This document shows, piece by piece, positions 19,788-27,965 of a DNA stretch of 64,000 nucleotides (position 1 is its first letter; every line of letters begins with the position of its first letter). This DNA is from Sphingomonadaceae bacterium (GTDB lineage Bacteria; Pseudomonadota; Alphaproteobacteria; Sphingomonadales; Sphingomonadaceae), in NCBI GenBank assembly GCA_947463325.1, contig CANHQT010000002.1, positions 62,001 through 126,000 on the forward strand, in the 5' to 3' direction. The notes beneath the pieces were generated by a model, which was not told the origin of the DNA, searched no databases, and saw only the letters and a program-made list of their open reading frames with translations. Both the position numbers and the translations under genes were made by a program.

Positions 19788-22595
19788 ATGAGCGACGCGC
19801 CCGACCTTAAAGACACCGTCTTCCTGCCGAAGACCGATTTCCCCATGAAAGCCGGCCTGCCGCAGAAGGAGCCGGGCATTCTCGCGCGCTGGGAAAGCGA
19901 GCGCCTGTACCAGAAGCTGCGCGCCGCGCGGGCCGGGCGGGAGAAGTTCATCCTCCATGATGGCCCGCCCTACGCCAATGGCGATATGCACATCGGCCAT
20001 GCGCTCAACCACATCCTCAAGGACATGGTGGTGCGCACGCAGAGCCTGATGGGCAAGGACGCGCCCTATGTGCCCGGCTGGGACTGCCATGGCCTGCCCA
20101 TCGAATGGAAGGTCGAAGAACAATATCGCAAGAAAAAGCTCGACAAGGATGCGGTCCCCCCGGCCGAATTCCGCGCCGAATGCCGCGCCTATGCCCAGAA
20201 TTGGGTGAATGTGCAGCGCGAGCAGCTGAAGCGCCTTGGCATCAATGGCGATTGGGACAACCCCTATCTCACCATGGATTTCGACGCGGAGGCGACCATC
20301 GTTGCCGAGCTGCTGAAGTTCGCGGAAAGCGGCCAGCTCTATCGCGGCGCCAAGCCGGTGATGTGGTCCCCGGTCGAAAAGACCGCGCTCGCCGAGGCCG
20401 AGGTCGAATATGAGGACATCACCTCGACCCAGATCGACGTGGCGTTTGAGATCACCGAAAGCCCGATCCCTGAACTGGTCGGCGCGCATGCGGTGATCTG
20501 GACGACCACGCCGTGGACGATCCCGGTGAACCAAGCGATCGCGTACGGGCCGGACGTTGAGTACCTCCTGTTGAACGTCATCGATGGTGACAAAGCATTG
20601 ATGTGGCTTGTGGCAGAGGAGCTTGTTCCAGCTTTCCTTGCGCGCATGGGCTTCCCTGCGCTTTGCAGCGGGATGGTCGAGGGAAAGAGCGTCGAGTATG
20701 ACCGGGGCGTCAAAGGCTCTGACCTCGCTGGAACCATTGCCCGCCACCCGATGCACCATCTCGGCGGCTTCTTCGCGAAACCCCGTCCCTTCCTGCCCGG
20801 CGATTTCGTCACCACCGATAGCGGCACCGGCCTCGTCCACATGGCGCCCGACCATGGCGAGGACGACTTTGACCTGTGCAAGGCCCATGGCGTCAATCCG
20901 GTCTTCGCGGTCGAGGGCGACGGCAGATATCGCGCCGACTGGGCCTGGCTTGGCGGGCAGGGGAGCGTCATCAACCCCAAGTTCAACGCACCCGATGGTC
21001 CGATCTGTTCGGACCTGAGGGAAAGCGGCGCGCTGCTCGCTGCGAGCGCGGACTATCAGCACAGCTATCCGCACAGCTGGCGGTCGAAGGCGAAGCTGAT
21101 CTACCGCTGCACTCCGCAATGGTTCGTGCCCATGGATCGCGCATCGAGCGGCAGCACGCTGCGCGAGACGGCTCTGGCCGAAATCCAGCGGGTGGAATTC
21201 TTCCCCGAAAAGGGGCGCAACCGAATCGGCAGCATGGTCGAAGGGCGACCGGACTGGGTGCTGTCGCGCCAGCGCGCCTGGGGCGTGCCGATCACCCTGT
21301 TCGTGCATCGGAAGAGTGGCGATTATCTCGTTGATTCCGAAGTAAATTCCCGGATTGTCGCGGCGGTTCGCGAAGGCGGGGTCGATGCCTGGAGCGACGA
21401 GCGCGCGCAGGAATATCTGGGTGATGCCTATGCGGCCGCCGACTATGAGCGTGTCACTGACATCCTCGACGTATGGTTCGATAGCGGCTGCACCCACGCC
21501 TTCGTACTCGAAAGCGGGCGCTGGCCGGAGCTCTCCTGGCCGGCCAACCTCTATCTCGAAGGGTCAGACCAGCATCGCGGCTGGTTCCAGTCCTCGCTGC
21601 TGCAAAGCTGCGCGACACGCGGCCGCGCGCCCTATGACCAGGTCCTCACCCATGGCTTCACCATGGATTCCAAGGGCATGAAAATGTCCAAGAGCCTCGG
21701 CAACACGGTCGATCCGCTCAAGGTGATGGAAACCAACGGCGCGGACATTATTCGCCTGTGGGCGCTGTCCGTGGACTTTACCGAGGATCACCGCATCGGT
21801 GACGAAATCCTCAAAGGCGTCGCCGACCAATATCGCAAAATCCGCAATACTTTCCGTTATATGCTTGGCGCCCTTGATGGCTTTAGCGAGGAAGAGCGGG
21901 TCACTGACGTGGCCGCAATGCCAGAGCTTGAGCGCTATATGCTCAACCAGCTCGCCCATCTGGACGTGACGCTGAAGACCGCGGCGACCAGCTACGATTT
22001 CAACACCTACGTTCGCGCGCTGGCCGATTTCTGCAATGATGATCTGAGCGCCTTCTTCTTCGATATCCGCAAGGACAGCCTCTATTGCGATGTCGGGCCG
22101 GCGGTGCCGCTGGGGACAGACAAGCGCCGCGCCTATCGCACGGTGCTCGACACGCTGTTCGAGGCGCTGGTGCGCTATGCCGCGCCGGTGCTGGTGTTCA
22201 CGGCCGAGGAAGTGTGGGGCACGCGTTATCCCGATGGCGGCTCGGTGCATCTGCTCGAGTGGCCGGAGGTTCCGGCGGGTGATTGGATCGACGCTGATCT
22301 TGCCGCGCGGTGGGGCATTGTACGCGCCCAGCGCGAAGCGGTGACCGAAGCCATCGAGCCGTTCCGCCGCGAAAAGACGATCCGTTCGAGCCTCGAGGCC
22401 GAAGTCGCGGTCTCTGCACCGGCTTTGCCCGTCGCCGAACTGGAGGAAGTGTTCATCGTCTCCGCCGTGCGCGAAGGCGATGGCCTTACCGTCACCCGCA
22501 CCGCCAATCACAAGTGCGGCCGTTGCTGGCGGCATCTGCCCGATGTGGCAGAGGATGGGGCGTTGTGCGGCCGCTGTGCCGATGTACTGGGGTGA
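19788..22595 (+). CDS. ileS: Isoleucine--tRNA ligase
   Basis: A 935-residue class I synthetase charging tRNA-Ile. It shows the HIGH motif (GDMHIGHALNHILKDM), the CP1 editing domain with TTTPWTIPVNQAIAYG and GTGLVHMAPDHGEDDF, DVWFDSGCTHAFVL, WFQSSLLQSCATRG, the KMSKS loop GMKMSKSLGNTVDP, and a C-terminal four-Cys zinc module CGRCWRHLPD...CGRCADV. This is the bacterial type sensitive to mupirocin in most species; no resistance-type features are seen. Codon choice looks less GC3-biased in the editing domain around 20520-20730 than on either side. Confidence 0.98.
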   Translation: MSDAPDLKDTVFLPKTDFPMKAGLPQKEPGILARWESERLYQKLRAARAGREKFILHDGPPYANGDMHIGHALNHILKDMVVRTQSLMGKDAPYVPGWDCHGLPIEWKVEEQYRKKKLDKDAVPPAEFRAECRAYAQNWVNVQREQLKRLGINGDWDNPYLTMDFDAEATIVAELLKFAESGQLYRGAKPVMWSPVEKTALAEAEVEYEDITSTQIDVAFEITESPIPELVGAHAVIWTTTPWTIPVNQAIAYGPDVEYLLLNVIDGDKALMWLVAEELVPAFLARMGFPALCSGMVEGKSVEYDRGVKGSDLAGTIARHPMHHLGGFFAKPRPFLPGDFVTTDSGTGLVHMAPDHGEDDFDLCKAHGVNPVFAVEGDGRYRADWAWLGGQGSVINPKFNAPDGPICSDLRESGALLAASADYQHSYPHSWRSKAKLIYRCTPQWFVPMDRASSGSTLRETALAEIQRVEFFPEKGRNRIGSMVEGRPDWVLSRQRAWGVPITLFVHRKSGDYLVDSEVNSRIVAAVREGGVDAWSDERAQEYLGDAYAAADYERVTDILDVWFDSGCTHAFVLESGRWPELSWPANLYLEGSDQHRGWFQSSLLQSCATRGRAPYDQVLTHGFTMDSKGMKMSKSLGNTVDPLKVMETNGADIIRLWALSVDFTEDHRIGDEILKGVADQYRKIRNTFRYMLGALDGFSEEERVTDVAAMPELERYMLNQLAHLDVTLKTAATSYDFNTYVRALADFCNDDLSAFFFDIRKDSLYCDVGPAVPLGTDKRRAYRTVLDTLFEALVRYAAPVLVFTAEEVWGTRYPDGGSVHLLEWPEVPAGDWIDADLAARWGIVRAQREAVTEAIEPFRREKTIRSSLEAEVAVSAPALPVAELEEVFIVSAVREGDGLTVTRTANHKCGRCWRHLPDVAEDGALCGRCADVLG

Positions 22596-22643
22596 GGCAT
22601 CGCGCCTCTCCCGCACCAGGATTGTTTCGACTAAGGGCCACGC

Positions 22644-23144
22644 ATGACCACGCCTGACATTCTCCCGAACCACCGCCGTTTCGGCCTCGGCATCGCCGCG
22701 CTGATTGTCGGGTTGGATCAGCTCATCAAGTGGATCGTTACCGTGCCGCTGCAGCTGGAACGGGTTCGGAACATCGAAATCCTGCCCTTTTTCGACCTCA
22801 CCTGGGTGCAGAATTTCGGGGTCAGCTTCGGCATGTTGAGTGCTGACAGTGATGGGCAGCGCTGGCTGCTGGTCGCCTTTACCGCGGTTGTCGCAGGCGG
22901 AGTCGGTTTCTGGATGTGGCGCGAACAGGCCAAGGGCGAAGTGCTTGCGCTGTCGCTGGTGCTTGGCGGGGCGATTGGCAACATCATTGATCGCGCGCGG
23001 GTCGGCTATGTGATCGATTATGCCGATTTGCACATTGGCGAGTTCCGCCCCTTCCTCGTTTTCAACGTGGCGGATGCGTGCATCACCATCGGCGTGCTTT
23101 TGCTGGTTGCGCGCGCGCTCCTCGTAGGCGAAAAGAAGGCTTGA
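22644..23144 (+). CDS. lspA: Lipoprotein signal peptidase
   Basis: A 166-residue inner-membrane aspartyl peptidase that removes signal peptides from prolipoproteins after Lgt. Four hydrophobic segments are visible, the first at about residues 15-33 (LGIAALIVGLDQLIKWIV), with the family's DQxxK. The catalytic pair lies in GGAIGNIIDRARVGYVIDY (first Asp) and FLVFNVADACITIGV (second Asp). It stands directly after ileS. The downstream gene encodes a lipoprotein that needs this enzyme. Confidence 0.96.
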   Translation: MTTPDILPNHRRFGLGIAALIVGLDQLIKWIVTVPLQLERVRNIEILPFFDLTWVQNFGVSFGMLSADSDGQRWLLVAFTAVVAGGVGFWMWREQAKGEVLALSLVLGGAIGNIIDRARVGYVIDYADLHIGEFRPFLVFNVADACITIGVLLLVARALLVGEKKA

Positions 23145-23215
23145 GGCACCGGCCCGCCGGTGACATGGATTTGATCGACGGGCGTTCGGGCCCGCGAAGG
23201 GAAGTGACGAACAGC

Positions 23216-23641
23216 ATGCGCAAGAGCCTGATCCTCGCCGTCGCCGCATCGGCGCTGACCCTCTCCGCCTGCGGATCGACGGGCCTGTTCGACCGCAACC
23301 GGCCGGACGAGTTCGCTGTGACGCGCGCTGCACCATTGGTCATTCCGCCCGATTTTGCACTGACCCCGCCCGCCCCCGGCACGCCGTCCGCGACCACGGA
23401 AAGCGCTTCGGAACAGACGCTGCGCGCGCTGTTCGGCGGCCCGGCACCGCGCAGCCAGACCGAAATCTCGATGCTCAACCGCGCCGGCGTTGCCCGTGCC
23501 GAAGCCGGCATCCGCTCCTCGGTCGGTGATCCTGCGACGGCGGTGGTCGATAAGGGCATAGTGACGCGTGATATCCTCGCCGCCCCCTCGGGTGCCGGTC
23601 AGTTCGCTCAGGCCGTTGCCGGCAACCGCACAGGCGGCTGA
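23216..23641 (+). CDS. bamF: DUF3035 lipoprotein, BamF-like
   Basis: A 141-residue predicted outer-membrane lipoprotein: lipobox LSAC after a hydrophobic signal (SLILAVAASALTLSAC), then the conserved RPDEFAVTRAAPLVIPPDFALTPP (quoted as RPDEFAV...PLVIPPDF) of the DUF3035 family. In alphaproteobacteria this family includes BamF, an accessory lipoprotein of the outer-membrane beta-barrel assembly machine. A GAAGGGAAG ribosome binding site supports the ATG at MRKSLILAV; the frame is open upstream into lspA but lacks a signal peptide there. Its position behind lspA is conserved in sphingomonads as far as I recall. Confidence 0.82.
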   Translation: MRKSLILAVAASALTLSACGSTGLFDRNRPDEFAVTRAAPLVIPPDFALTPPAPGTPSATTESASEQTLRALFGGPAPRSQTEISMLNRAGVARAEAGIRSSVGDPATAVVDKGIVTRDILAAPSGAGQFAQAVAGNRTGG

Positions 23642-23650
23642 CGCCATTTC

Positions 23651-24841
23651 TCAATCATAAGCGATGGTGAGTCGCGCTGCTGCCTCGCGGGCAGTGGCGC
23701 GCGCTTCGTCGGTCGTTGCGCCGGTGGCGAGGGCAACGCCCATACGCCGGTTGGGGCGCGTGACCGGCTTCGAAAAAATGCGCACGTCAACGCGGGTGTC
23801 GCCGCTCGCCAGCGCCAGCGCCTCGGCTATGCCGGTGATGCGGAACTTCTCTGCCTCGCGGTCGGCCAGCAGCACTGCAGAGGCTGATGCGGGCGCGGAC
23901 AGGGTGATCGCCGGGATCGGCAGGCCCAATATGGCGCGGGCGTGCAGATCAAACTCGGTCAAATGCTGGCCGATCAGCGTGACCATGCCGGTATCATGGG
24001 GCCGGGGGGAGAGTTCGGAGAAGATCACTTCCTCGCCCCGGACAAAATATTCGACGCCGAACAGGCCGTAACCGCCCAGATTGTCGACCACCTTGCGTGC
24101 GATGGCCTGTGCTTCGGCAATGGCGGCCGCGCTCATCGCGGTGGGCTGCCAGCTTTCGCGATAGTCGCCCTTTTCCTGCCGGTGGCCGATCGGCGGGCAA
24201 AAGCTGACGGTGGCGCTGCCATCGGGCGCGCGATGGCGGATGGTGAGCAGGGTGATCTCATAATCGAAGGCGATAAACTCCTCGACGATCACCCGCGCCC
24301 GGTCCCCGCGCATGGCGGCGGTGGCATAGTCCCATGCACCGCGCATCGCGCCTGCGTCCGCGACGGTCGACTGGCCCTTGCCGGATGATGACATCACCGG
24401 CTTCACCACACAGGGGTAGCCGATGGCCGCGCCCGCAAGCTCCGCCTCTTCAAGGCTCTCGGCATAGGTGTAGCGGCTGGTGCGCACGCCCAGCTCGCTC
24501 GCGGCGACATCACGGATGGCGTCACGGTTCATCGTCAGCATGGTGGCACGGGCGGACGGGACGACTGTGAAGCCCTCGGCCTCGACATCGCCCAGCACCT
24601 CGGTGCGGATCGCCTCAATCTCCGGCACGATCAGATCGGGCTGGTGCCGCGTAATCGCCGCACGCAGCGCCTCGCCATCGAGCATCGAGAACACCTCGCA
24701 CCCGTCCGCCACCTGCATCGCCGGGGCATGGGCATAGCTGTCACAGGCAATAACCCGGCAACCGAGCCGCTTGGCCGAAATCACAAATTCGCGCCCAAGC
24801 TCGCCGGAACCGAGCAGCAGGATAGTGGCGGTGGGGGTCAT
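23651..24841 (-). CDS. purT: Formate-dependent phosphoribosylglycinamide formyltransferase PurT
   Basis: A 396-residue ATP-grasp enzyme making formyl-GAR from GAR, formate and ATP, a folate-independent route for the third purine step. N-terminal LLLGSGELGREFVISAKRLG, IVPEIEAIRTEVL, VPSARATMLTMNRDAIR, the ATP-grasp strand GYPCVVKPVMSSSGKGQS, VEEFIAFDYEITLLTIR, PIGHRQEKGDYRESWQP and FSELSPRPHDTGMVTL are all present. It is monocistronic, convergent with bamF. Its 5' leader carries two inverted repeats. Confidence 0.96.
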   Translation of the reverse strand: MTPTATILLLGSGELGREFVISAKRLGCRVIACDSYAHAPAMQVADGCEVFSMLDGEALRAAITRHQPDLIVPEIEAIRTEVLGDVEAEGFTVVPSARATMLTMNRDAIRDVAASELGVRTSRYTYAESLEEAELAGAAIGYPCVVKPVMSSSGKGQSTVADAGAMRGAWDYATAAMRGDRARVIVEEFIAFDYEITLLTIRHRAPDGSATVSFCPPIGHRQEKGDYRESWQPTAMSAAAIAEAQAIARKVVDNLGGYGLFGVEYFVRGEEVIFSELSPRPHDTGMVTLIGQHLTEFDLHARAILGLPIPAITLSAPASASAVLLADREAEKFRITGIAEALALASGDTRVDVRIFSKPVTRPNRRMGVALATGATTDEARATAREAAARLTIAYD

Positions 24842-24938
24842 GCTTGGGCCTCAGGCTGAAAGGCGCAGAAAACTGCGCAAGTTCACAGTGGATTCGCGTT
24901 CCGGCAACAGGGGGAATTGCGCTGGCAAATACATGATC

Positions 24939-24959
24939 CGCCCATGCCACAAGTGGGCG
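24939..24959. promoter_or_regulatory. Inverted repeat in the purT leader
   Basis: CGCCCA-N9-TGGGCG lies about 100 bp before the purT ATG on its strand; a second hairpin, GCGCAG-AAAA-CTGCGC (24863-24878), lies about 22 bp before the ATG. They could be a terminator remnant for the convergent-side gene or leader structures for purT. I do not recognise a known purine riboswitch. Confidence 0.3.
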
Positions 24960-24983
24960 TGGGTAGGACAGGGGTGACGATCC

Positions 24984-25340
24984 TCAATCGGAATACGCCG
25001 CTTCGTTCTGGTTCCCGGCTGCGCCCGCCCAAGGCAGCCACTGGTCGCCCCAGGCGCGTATCGCCTCATAGGTCGGGCGGAGCGCGAGACCCGCCTCGGT
25101 CAGCCGGTACACCGCGCGGCGCCCCTCGGGCGGGATGCGCTCCATCACCCCGGCATCGATCATCCATTTCAGACGGGAAGTGAGCGCGGCGCGCGAGATA
25201 TCGAGCCGGTCGACGAAATCGTCGAACCGCTCCACGCCCAGAAACGCCTCGCGCAGGATCAGCAGCACCCAGCGGTCGCCAAGCAGGCGCGATGCGCGGC
25301 CCACGGGGCAGGGCGAACGAGAGGCGACATATTGCTTCAT
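24984..25340 (-). CDS. HxlR family winged-helix transcriptional regulator
   Basis: A 118-residue HxlR/MarR-like regulator from the start chosen. Signature: SRSPCPVGRASRLLGDRWVLLILREAFLG (family Cys near the N-terminus in CPV, then the helix with GDRW-LLILRE), RFDDFVDRLDISRAALTSRL, and the wing GRRAVYRLTEAGLAL. HxlR proteins often sense electrophiles or thiol stress through this Cys, but some have other ligands. The frame is open 41 codons upstream, across the divergent operator region; the ATG at MKQYVASRSPCP fits the family. It is divergent from the PaaI thioesterase, with a 21-bp palindrome between them, suggesting self-regulation and control of that gene. Confidence 0.88.
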   Translation of the reverse strand: MKQYVASRSPCPVGRASRLLGDRWVLLILREAFLGVERFDDFVDRLDISRAALTSRLKWMIDAGVMERIPPEGRRAVYRLTEAGLALRPTYEAIRAWGDQWLPWAGAAGNQNEAAYSD

Positions 25341-25388
25341 CGCATCAATCCATAGCCGCAGCGGAATGCGTTGCGAACCCTCCATAAG

Positions 25389-25409
25389 TCTGTAAACAAG
25401 ACTTACAGA
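25389..25409. promoter_or_regulatory. Candidate HxlR operator
   Basis: TCTGTAA-N7-TTACAGA is a perfect 7-bp inverted repeat in the 85-bp gap between the divergent hxlR-type regulator and the thioesterase gene, 17 bp before the thioesterase ATG. Size and AT-rich core suit a dimeric winged-helix regulator. Confidence 0.6.
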
Positions 25410-25425
25410 TAGAAGGAGCTCTCCC

Positions 25426-25872
25426 ATGTCCGAAGCTGATGCCCGTCCGCGTTTCGCCAGCAATGCCGAGGCGGTCGCCTATATGCGCAAGGTCGCGGTC
25501 GGGCGGTCGGGGTTCTCGCGCTGGCTCGGCGTCGAGCCGGTCACGGTATGGGAAGGGGAGGCGGAGTTGCTGCTGGCGATGCGCGAGGAGCTGACCCAGC
25601 ATCACGGCTTCGCCCATGGCGCGATTGTCGGGCTAATGGCCGACAATGCCTGCGCTTGGGCGGCGAGCAGCGTCGCGGGCGATGTCGTCACCGGCAGCTA
25701 TACCATCCATTTCCTCAGTCCCGCGCGCGGCGAGCGACTCCGCGCCAAGGGCACAGTGATCCGCCCCGGCAAGCGTCAGGTCATCGTCCGTGCTGACGTG
25801 TGGGCGGAAAGCGACGGCAGCCCGCCGGTTCACTGCGCTGCCGCGCAGGCGACAATCGTGCCGCTGGGTTAG
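25426..25872 (+). CDS. PaaI family thioesterase
   Basis: A 148-residue hot-dog fold protein of the PaaI group, which hydrolyses aryl- or acyl-CoA thioesters. It shows LLLAMREELTQHHGFAHGAIVGLMADNACAWAAS (quoted as QHHGFAHGAIVGLMAD), the PaaI helix with HGG/HGA and the catalytic Asp, then GSYTIHFLSPARGERLRAKG. A clear AGAAGGAGCT ribosome binding site precedes the ATG. Its divergence from an HxlR regulator with a shared palindrome suggests inducible expression by the regulator's ligand. Confidence 0.88.
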   Translation: MSEADARPRFASNAEAVAYMRKVAVGRSGFSRWLGVEPVTVWEGEAELLLAMREELTQHHGFAHGAIVGLMADNACAWAASSVAGDVVTGSYTIHFLSPARGERLRAKGTVIRPGKRQVIVRADVWAESDGSPPVHCAAAQATIVPLG

Positions 25873-25884
25873 GGCCGCTGGCGC

Positions 25885-27810
25885 CTACGCCACCCCCGCT
25901 TCGCTGACCCCCGCGTCGTTCCAGCGCAGCGCCTTCAGCACCGTTTCCACGATGTGCGGGGCGTTGAGGCCGGCTTCGTCATATTGTTTGTCGGGGCTGT
26001 CCTGATCCTGGAACAGGTCAGGCAGGCGCATGGTGCGCAGCTTCAGGCCCGCGTCGATCAGGCCGCTGTCGCTCGCCATGGTGAGGACGTGGGCGCCGAG
26101 GCCGCCGATGCTGTTTTCCTCGATCGTCACGCACACTTCATGCGTGGTCAGCAGGCGACGGATCAGATCCTCGTCGAGCGGCTTGGCAAAGCGCAGGTCG
26201 GCCACCGTGGTGCTGAGGCCCTTGGCGTCGAGCTGGTCCGCGGCCTTCAATGCCTCCGCGAGGCGGGTGCCGAGCGAGAGGATCGCGACCTTGGACCCTT
26301 CGCGCACGATGCGGCCCTTGCCGATTTCGAGGCGCTCCGGCGTTTCGGGGAGCGGCACGCCGATGCCGCCGCCGCGCGGATAGCGGAAGGCGATCGGGCC
26401 GCTGTCATGGCAGGCGGCGGTATAGGTCATGTGCACCAGTTCCGCTTCGTCCGCCGCAGCCATCACCACGAGGTTGGGCAGGGTGGCGAGATAGGTGACA
26501 TCAAAGCTGCCAGCATGGGTGCTGCCGTCCGCACCGACCAGGCCCGCGCGGTCGATGGCGAAGCGCACCGGCAGATTCTGGATCGCGACATCATGCACCA
26601 CCTGGTCATAGGCGCGCTGCAGGAAGGTCGAGTAGATCGCGCAGAAGGGGCGCATGCCCTGCGCGGCGAGGCCGGCAGCAAAGGTGACGGCATGTTGTTC
26701 GGCAATGCCGACATCGAATGCGCGGTCAGGATGCACCTTGGCAAAACGGTCAACGCCGGTGCCGGAGGGCATGGCGGCGGTGATGGCAACGATCCTCGGG
26801 TCGGTGTCCGCCAGCTTGGCCAGCGTGTCACCAAACACATTCTGGTAGGCGGGCGGTCCCGGCGGGCCTTTTTGCTGGATGCCGGTGACCACGTCGAATT
26901 TCTGCACGCCATGATATTTGTCGGCGCTCGCCTCGGCCGGGGCATAGCCCTTACCCTTCTGCGTCACGACATGGACGAGGCACGGCCCTTCGGCCGCATC
27001 GCGCACATTTTCGAGCACCGGGATGAGATGGTCCAGATTGTGGCCGTCGATCGGGCCGACATAATAAAAGCCCAGTTCCTCAAACAGCGTGCCACCCATG
27101 GCCATGCCGCGGGCGAATTCGTCCGTCTTTTTCGCTGCCTTGTGCAGCGGCCCGGGCAGTTTGCGGGCGAGGCGCTTCAATGCTTCGCGCACGCCCAGAA
27201 ACTCGCGGCTGGAAACCAGGCGGGCGAGATAGGCCGATAGGCCGCCGACCGGCGGGGCGATCGACATGTCATTGTCATTGAGGATGACGACGAGCCGGTT
27301 GCCGGCCTGTGCGGCATTGTTCATCGCCTCATAGGCCATGCCGGCAGACATGGACCCGTCACCGATGACGGCAATGCCCTTGCCCGGTGCGCCGGACAGC
27401 TTGTTGGCGACGGCAAAGCCCAGCGCGGCCGAGATCGAGGTTGAGCTGTGCGCCGCGCCGAACGGGTCATATTCGCTCTCGCTACGCTTGGTGAAGCCGG
27501 AGAGGCCGCCACCCGTGCGCAGCGTGCGGATGCGGTCACGCCTGCCGGTCAGGATTTTGTGCGGATAGCATTGGTGACCGACGTCCCACACCAGCCGGTC
27601 GTCAGGCGTGTTGAACACATAATGGATCGCGGTGGTCAGTTCGACCACGCCGAGGCCCGAGCCCAGATGGCCGCCGGTCACGCCGACAGCGGAGATCATC
27701 TCCGCGCGCAATTCATCAGCAAGCTGGCGGAGTTGATCGGAACGAAGGCGGCGCAGGTCGGCCGGATAGGTCACCGTGTCGAGCAGCGGCGTTTGCGGAC
27801 GGTCAGTCAT
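25885..27810 (-). CDS. dxs: 1-deoxy-D-xylulose-5-phosphate synthase
   Basis: A 641-residue thiamine-diphosphate enzyme joining pyruvate and glyceraldehyde 3-phosphate, first step of the MEP isoprenoid pathway (and precursor for thiamine and pyridoxal). Visible: [34 protein letters not shown], the TPP-binding [19 protein letters not shown] and [28 protein letters not shown], the transketolase pyrimidine domain with [18 protein letters not shown], and the C-terminal LSLGTR...[15 protein letters not shown]. The start at [13 protein letters not shown] matches the family; 26 further codons upstream are open but not conserved. Divergent from the TonB receptor. Confidence 0.96.
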   Translation of the reverse strand: MTDRPQTPLLDTVTYPADLRRLRSDQLRQLADELRAEMISAVGVTGGHLGSGLGVVELTTAIHYVFNTPDDRLVWDVGHQCYPHKILTGRRDRIRTLRTGGGLSGFTKRSESEYDPFGAAHSSTSISAALGFAVANKLSGAPGKGIAVIGDGSMSAGMAYEAMNNAAQAGNRLVVILNDNDMSIAPPVGGLSAYLARLVSSREFLGVREALKRLARKLPGPLHKAAKKTDEFARGMAMGGTLFEELGFYYVGPIDGHNLDHLIPVLENVRDAAEGPCLVHVVTQKGKGYAPAEASADKYHGVQKFDVVTGIQQKGPPGPPAYQNVFGDTLAKLADTDPRIVAITAAMPSGTGVDRFAKVHPDRAFDVGIAEQHAVTFAAGLAAQGMRPFCAIYSTFLQRAYDQVVHDVAIQNLPVRFAIDRAGLVGADGSTHAGSFDVTYLATLPNLVVMAAADEAELVHMTYTAACHDSGPIAFRYPRGGGIGVPLPETPERLEIGKGRIVREGSKVAILSLGTRLAEALKAADQLDAKGLSTTVADLRFAKPLDEDLIRRLLTTHEVCVTIEENSIGGLGAHVLTMASDSGLIDAGLKLRTMRLPDLFQDQDSPDKQYDEAGLNAPHIVETVLKALRWNDAGVSEAGVA

Positions 27811-27914
27811 GACGATGATGTAGTAACTGGCCCCGCCCGAGTCGAACCAAAAAAGGGGATAATGCGACAGGATGGTTGAGGCCATCACGGGCGGGTTTCT
27901 GCCATTTGTGCTGT

Positions 27915-27942
27915 TGCAACTGCGAATGATTATTATTAGTAG
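27915..27942. promoter_or_regulatory. Candidate Fur/Zur-type box before the TonB receptor
   Basis: TGCAACTGCGAA runs into ATGATTATTATTAG, an AT-rich stretch resembling Fur-family operators (GATAAT-like hexamers), 24-50 bp before the receptor start. The same 12 bases TGCAACTGCGAA recur, on the other strand, upstream of mdh. Metal control of the receptor is inferred, not shown. Confidence 0.45.
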
Positions 27943-27965
27943 CGCGGGGTAAGAGGAGTTTCCCC

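Noticed and set aside
19572-23336. Two minus-strand frames of more than 590 codons opposite ribF, ileS and lspA
   Set aside because: Shadow frames under well-identified genes; stop-codon scarcity follows from GC content.
27829-27850. tRNA-like T-arm sequence (GGTTCGACTCGGGC on the minus strand)
   Set aside because: No acceptor stem, D-arm or anticodon arm can be formed around it; it lies in the leader of dxs.
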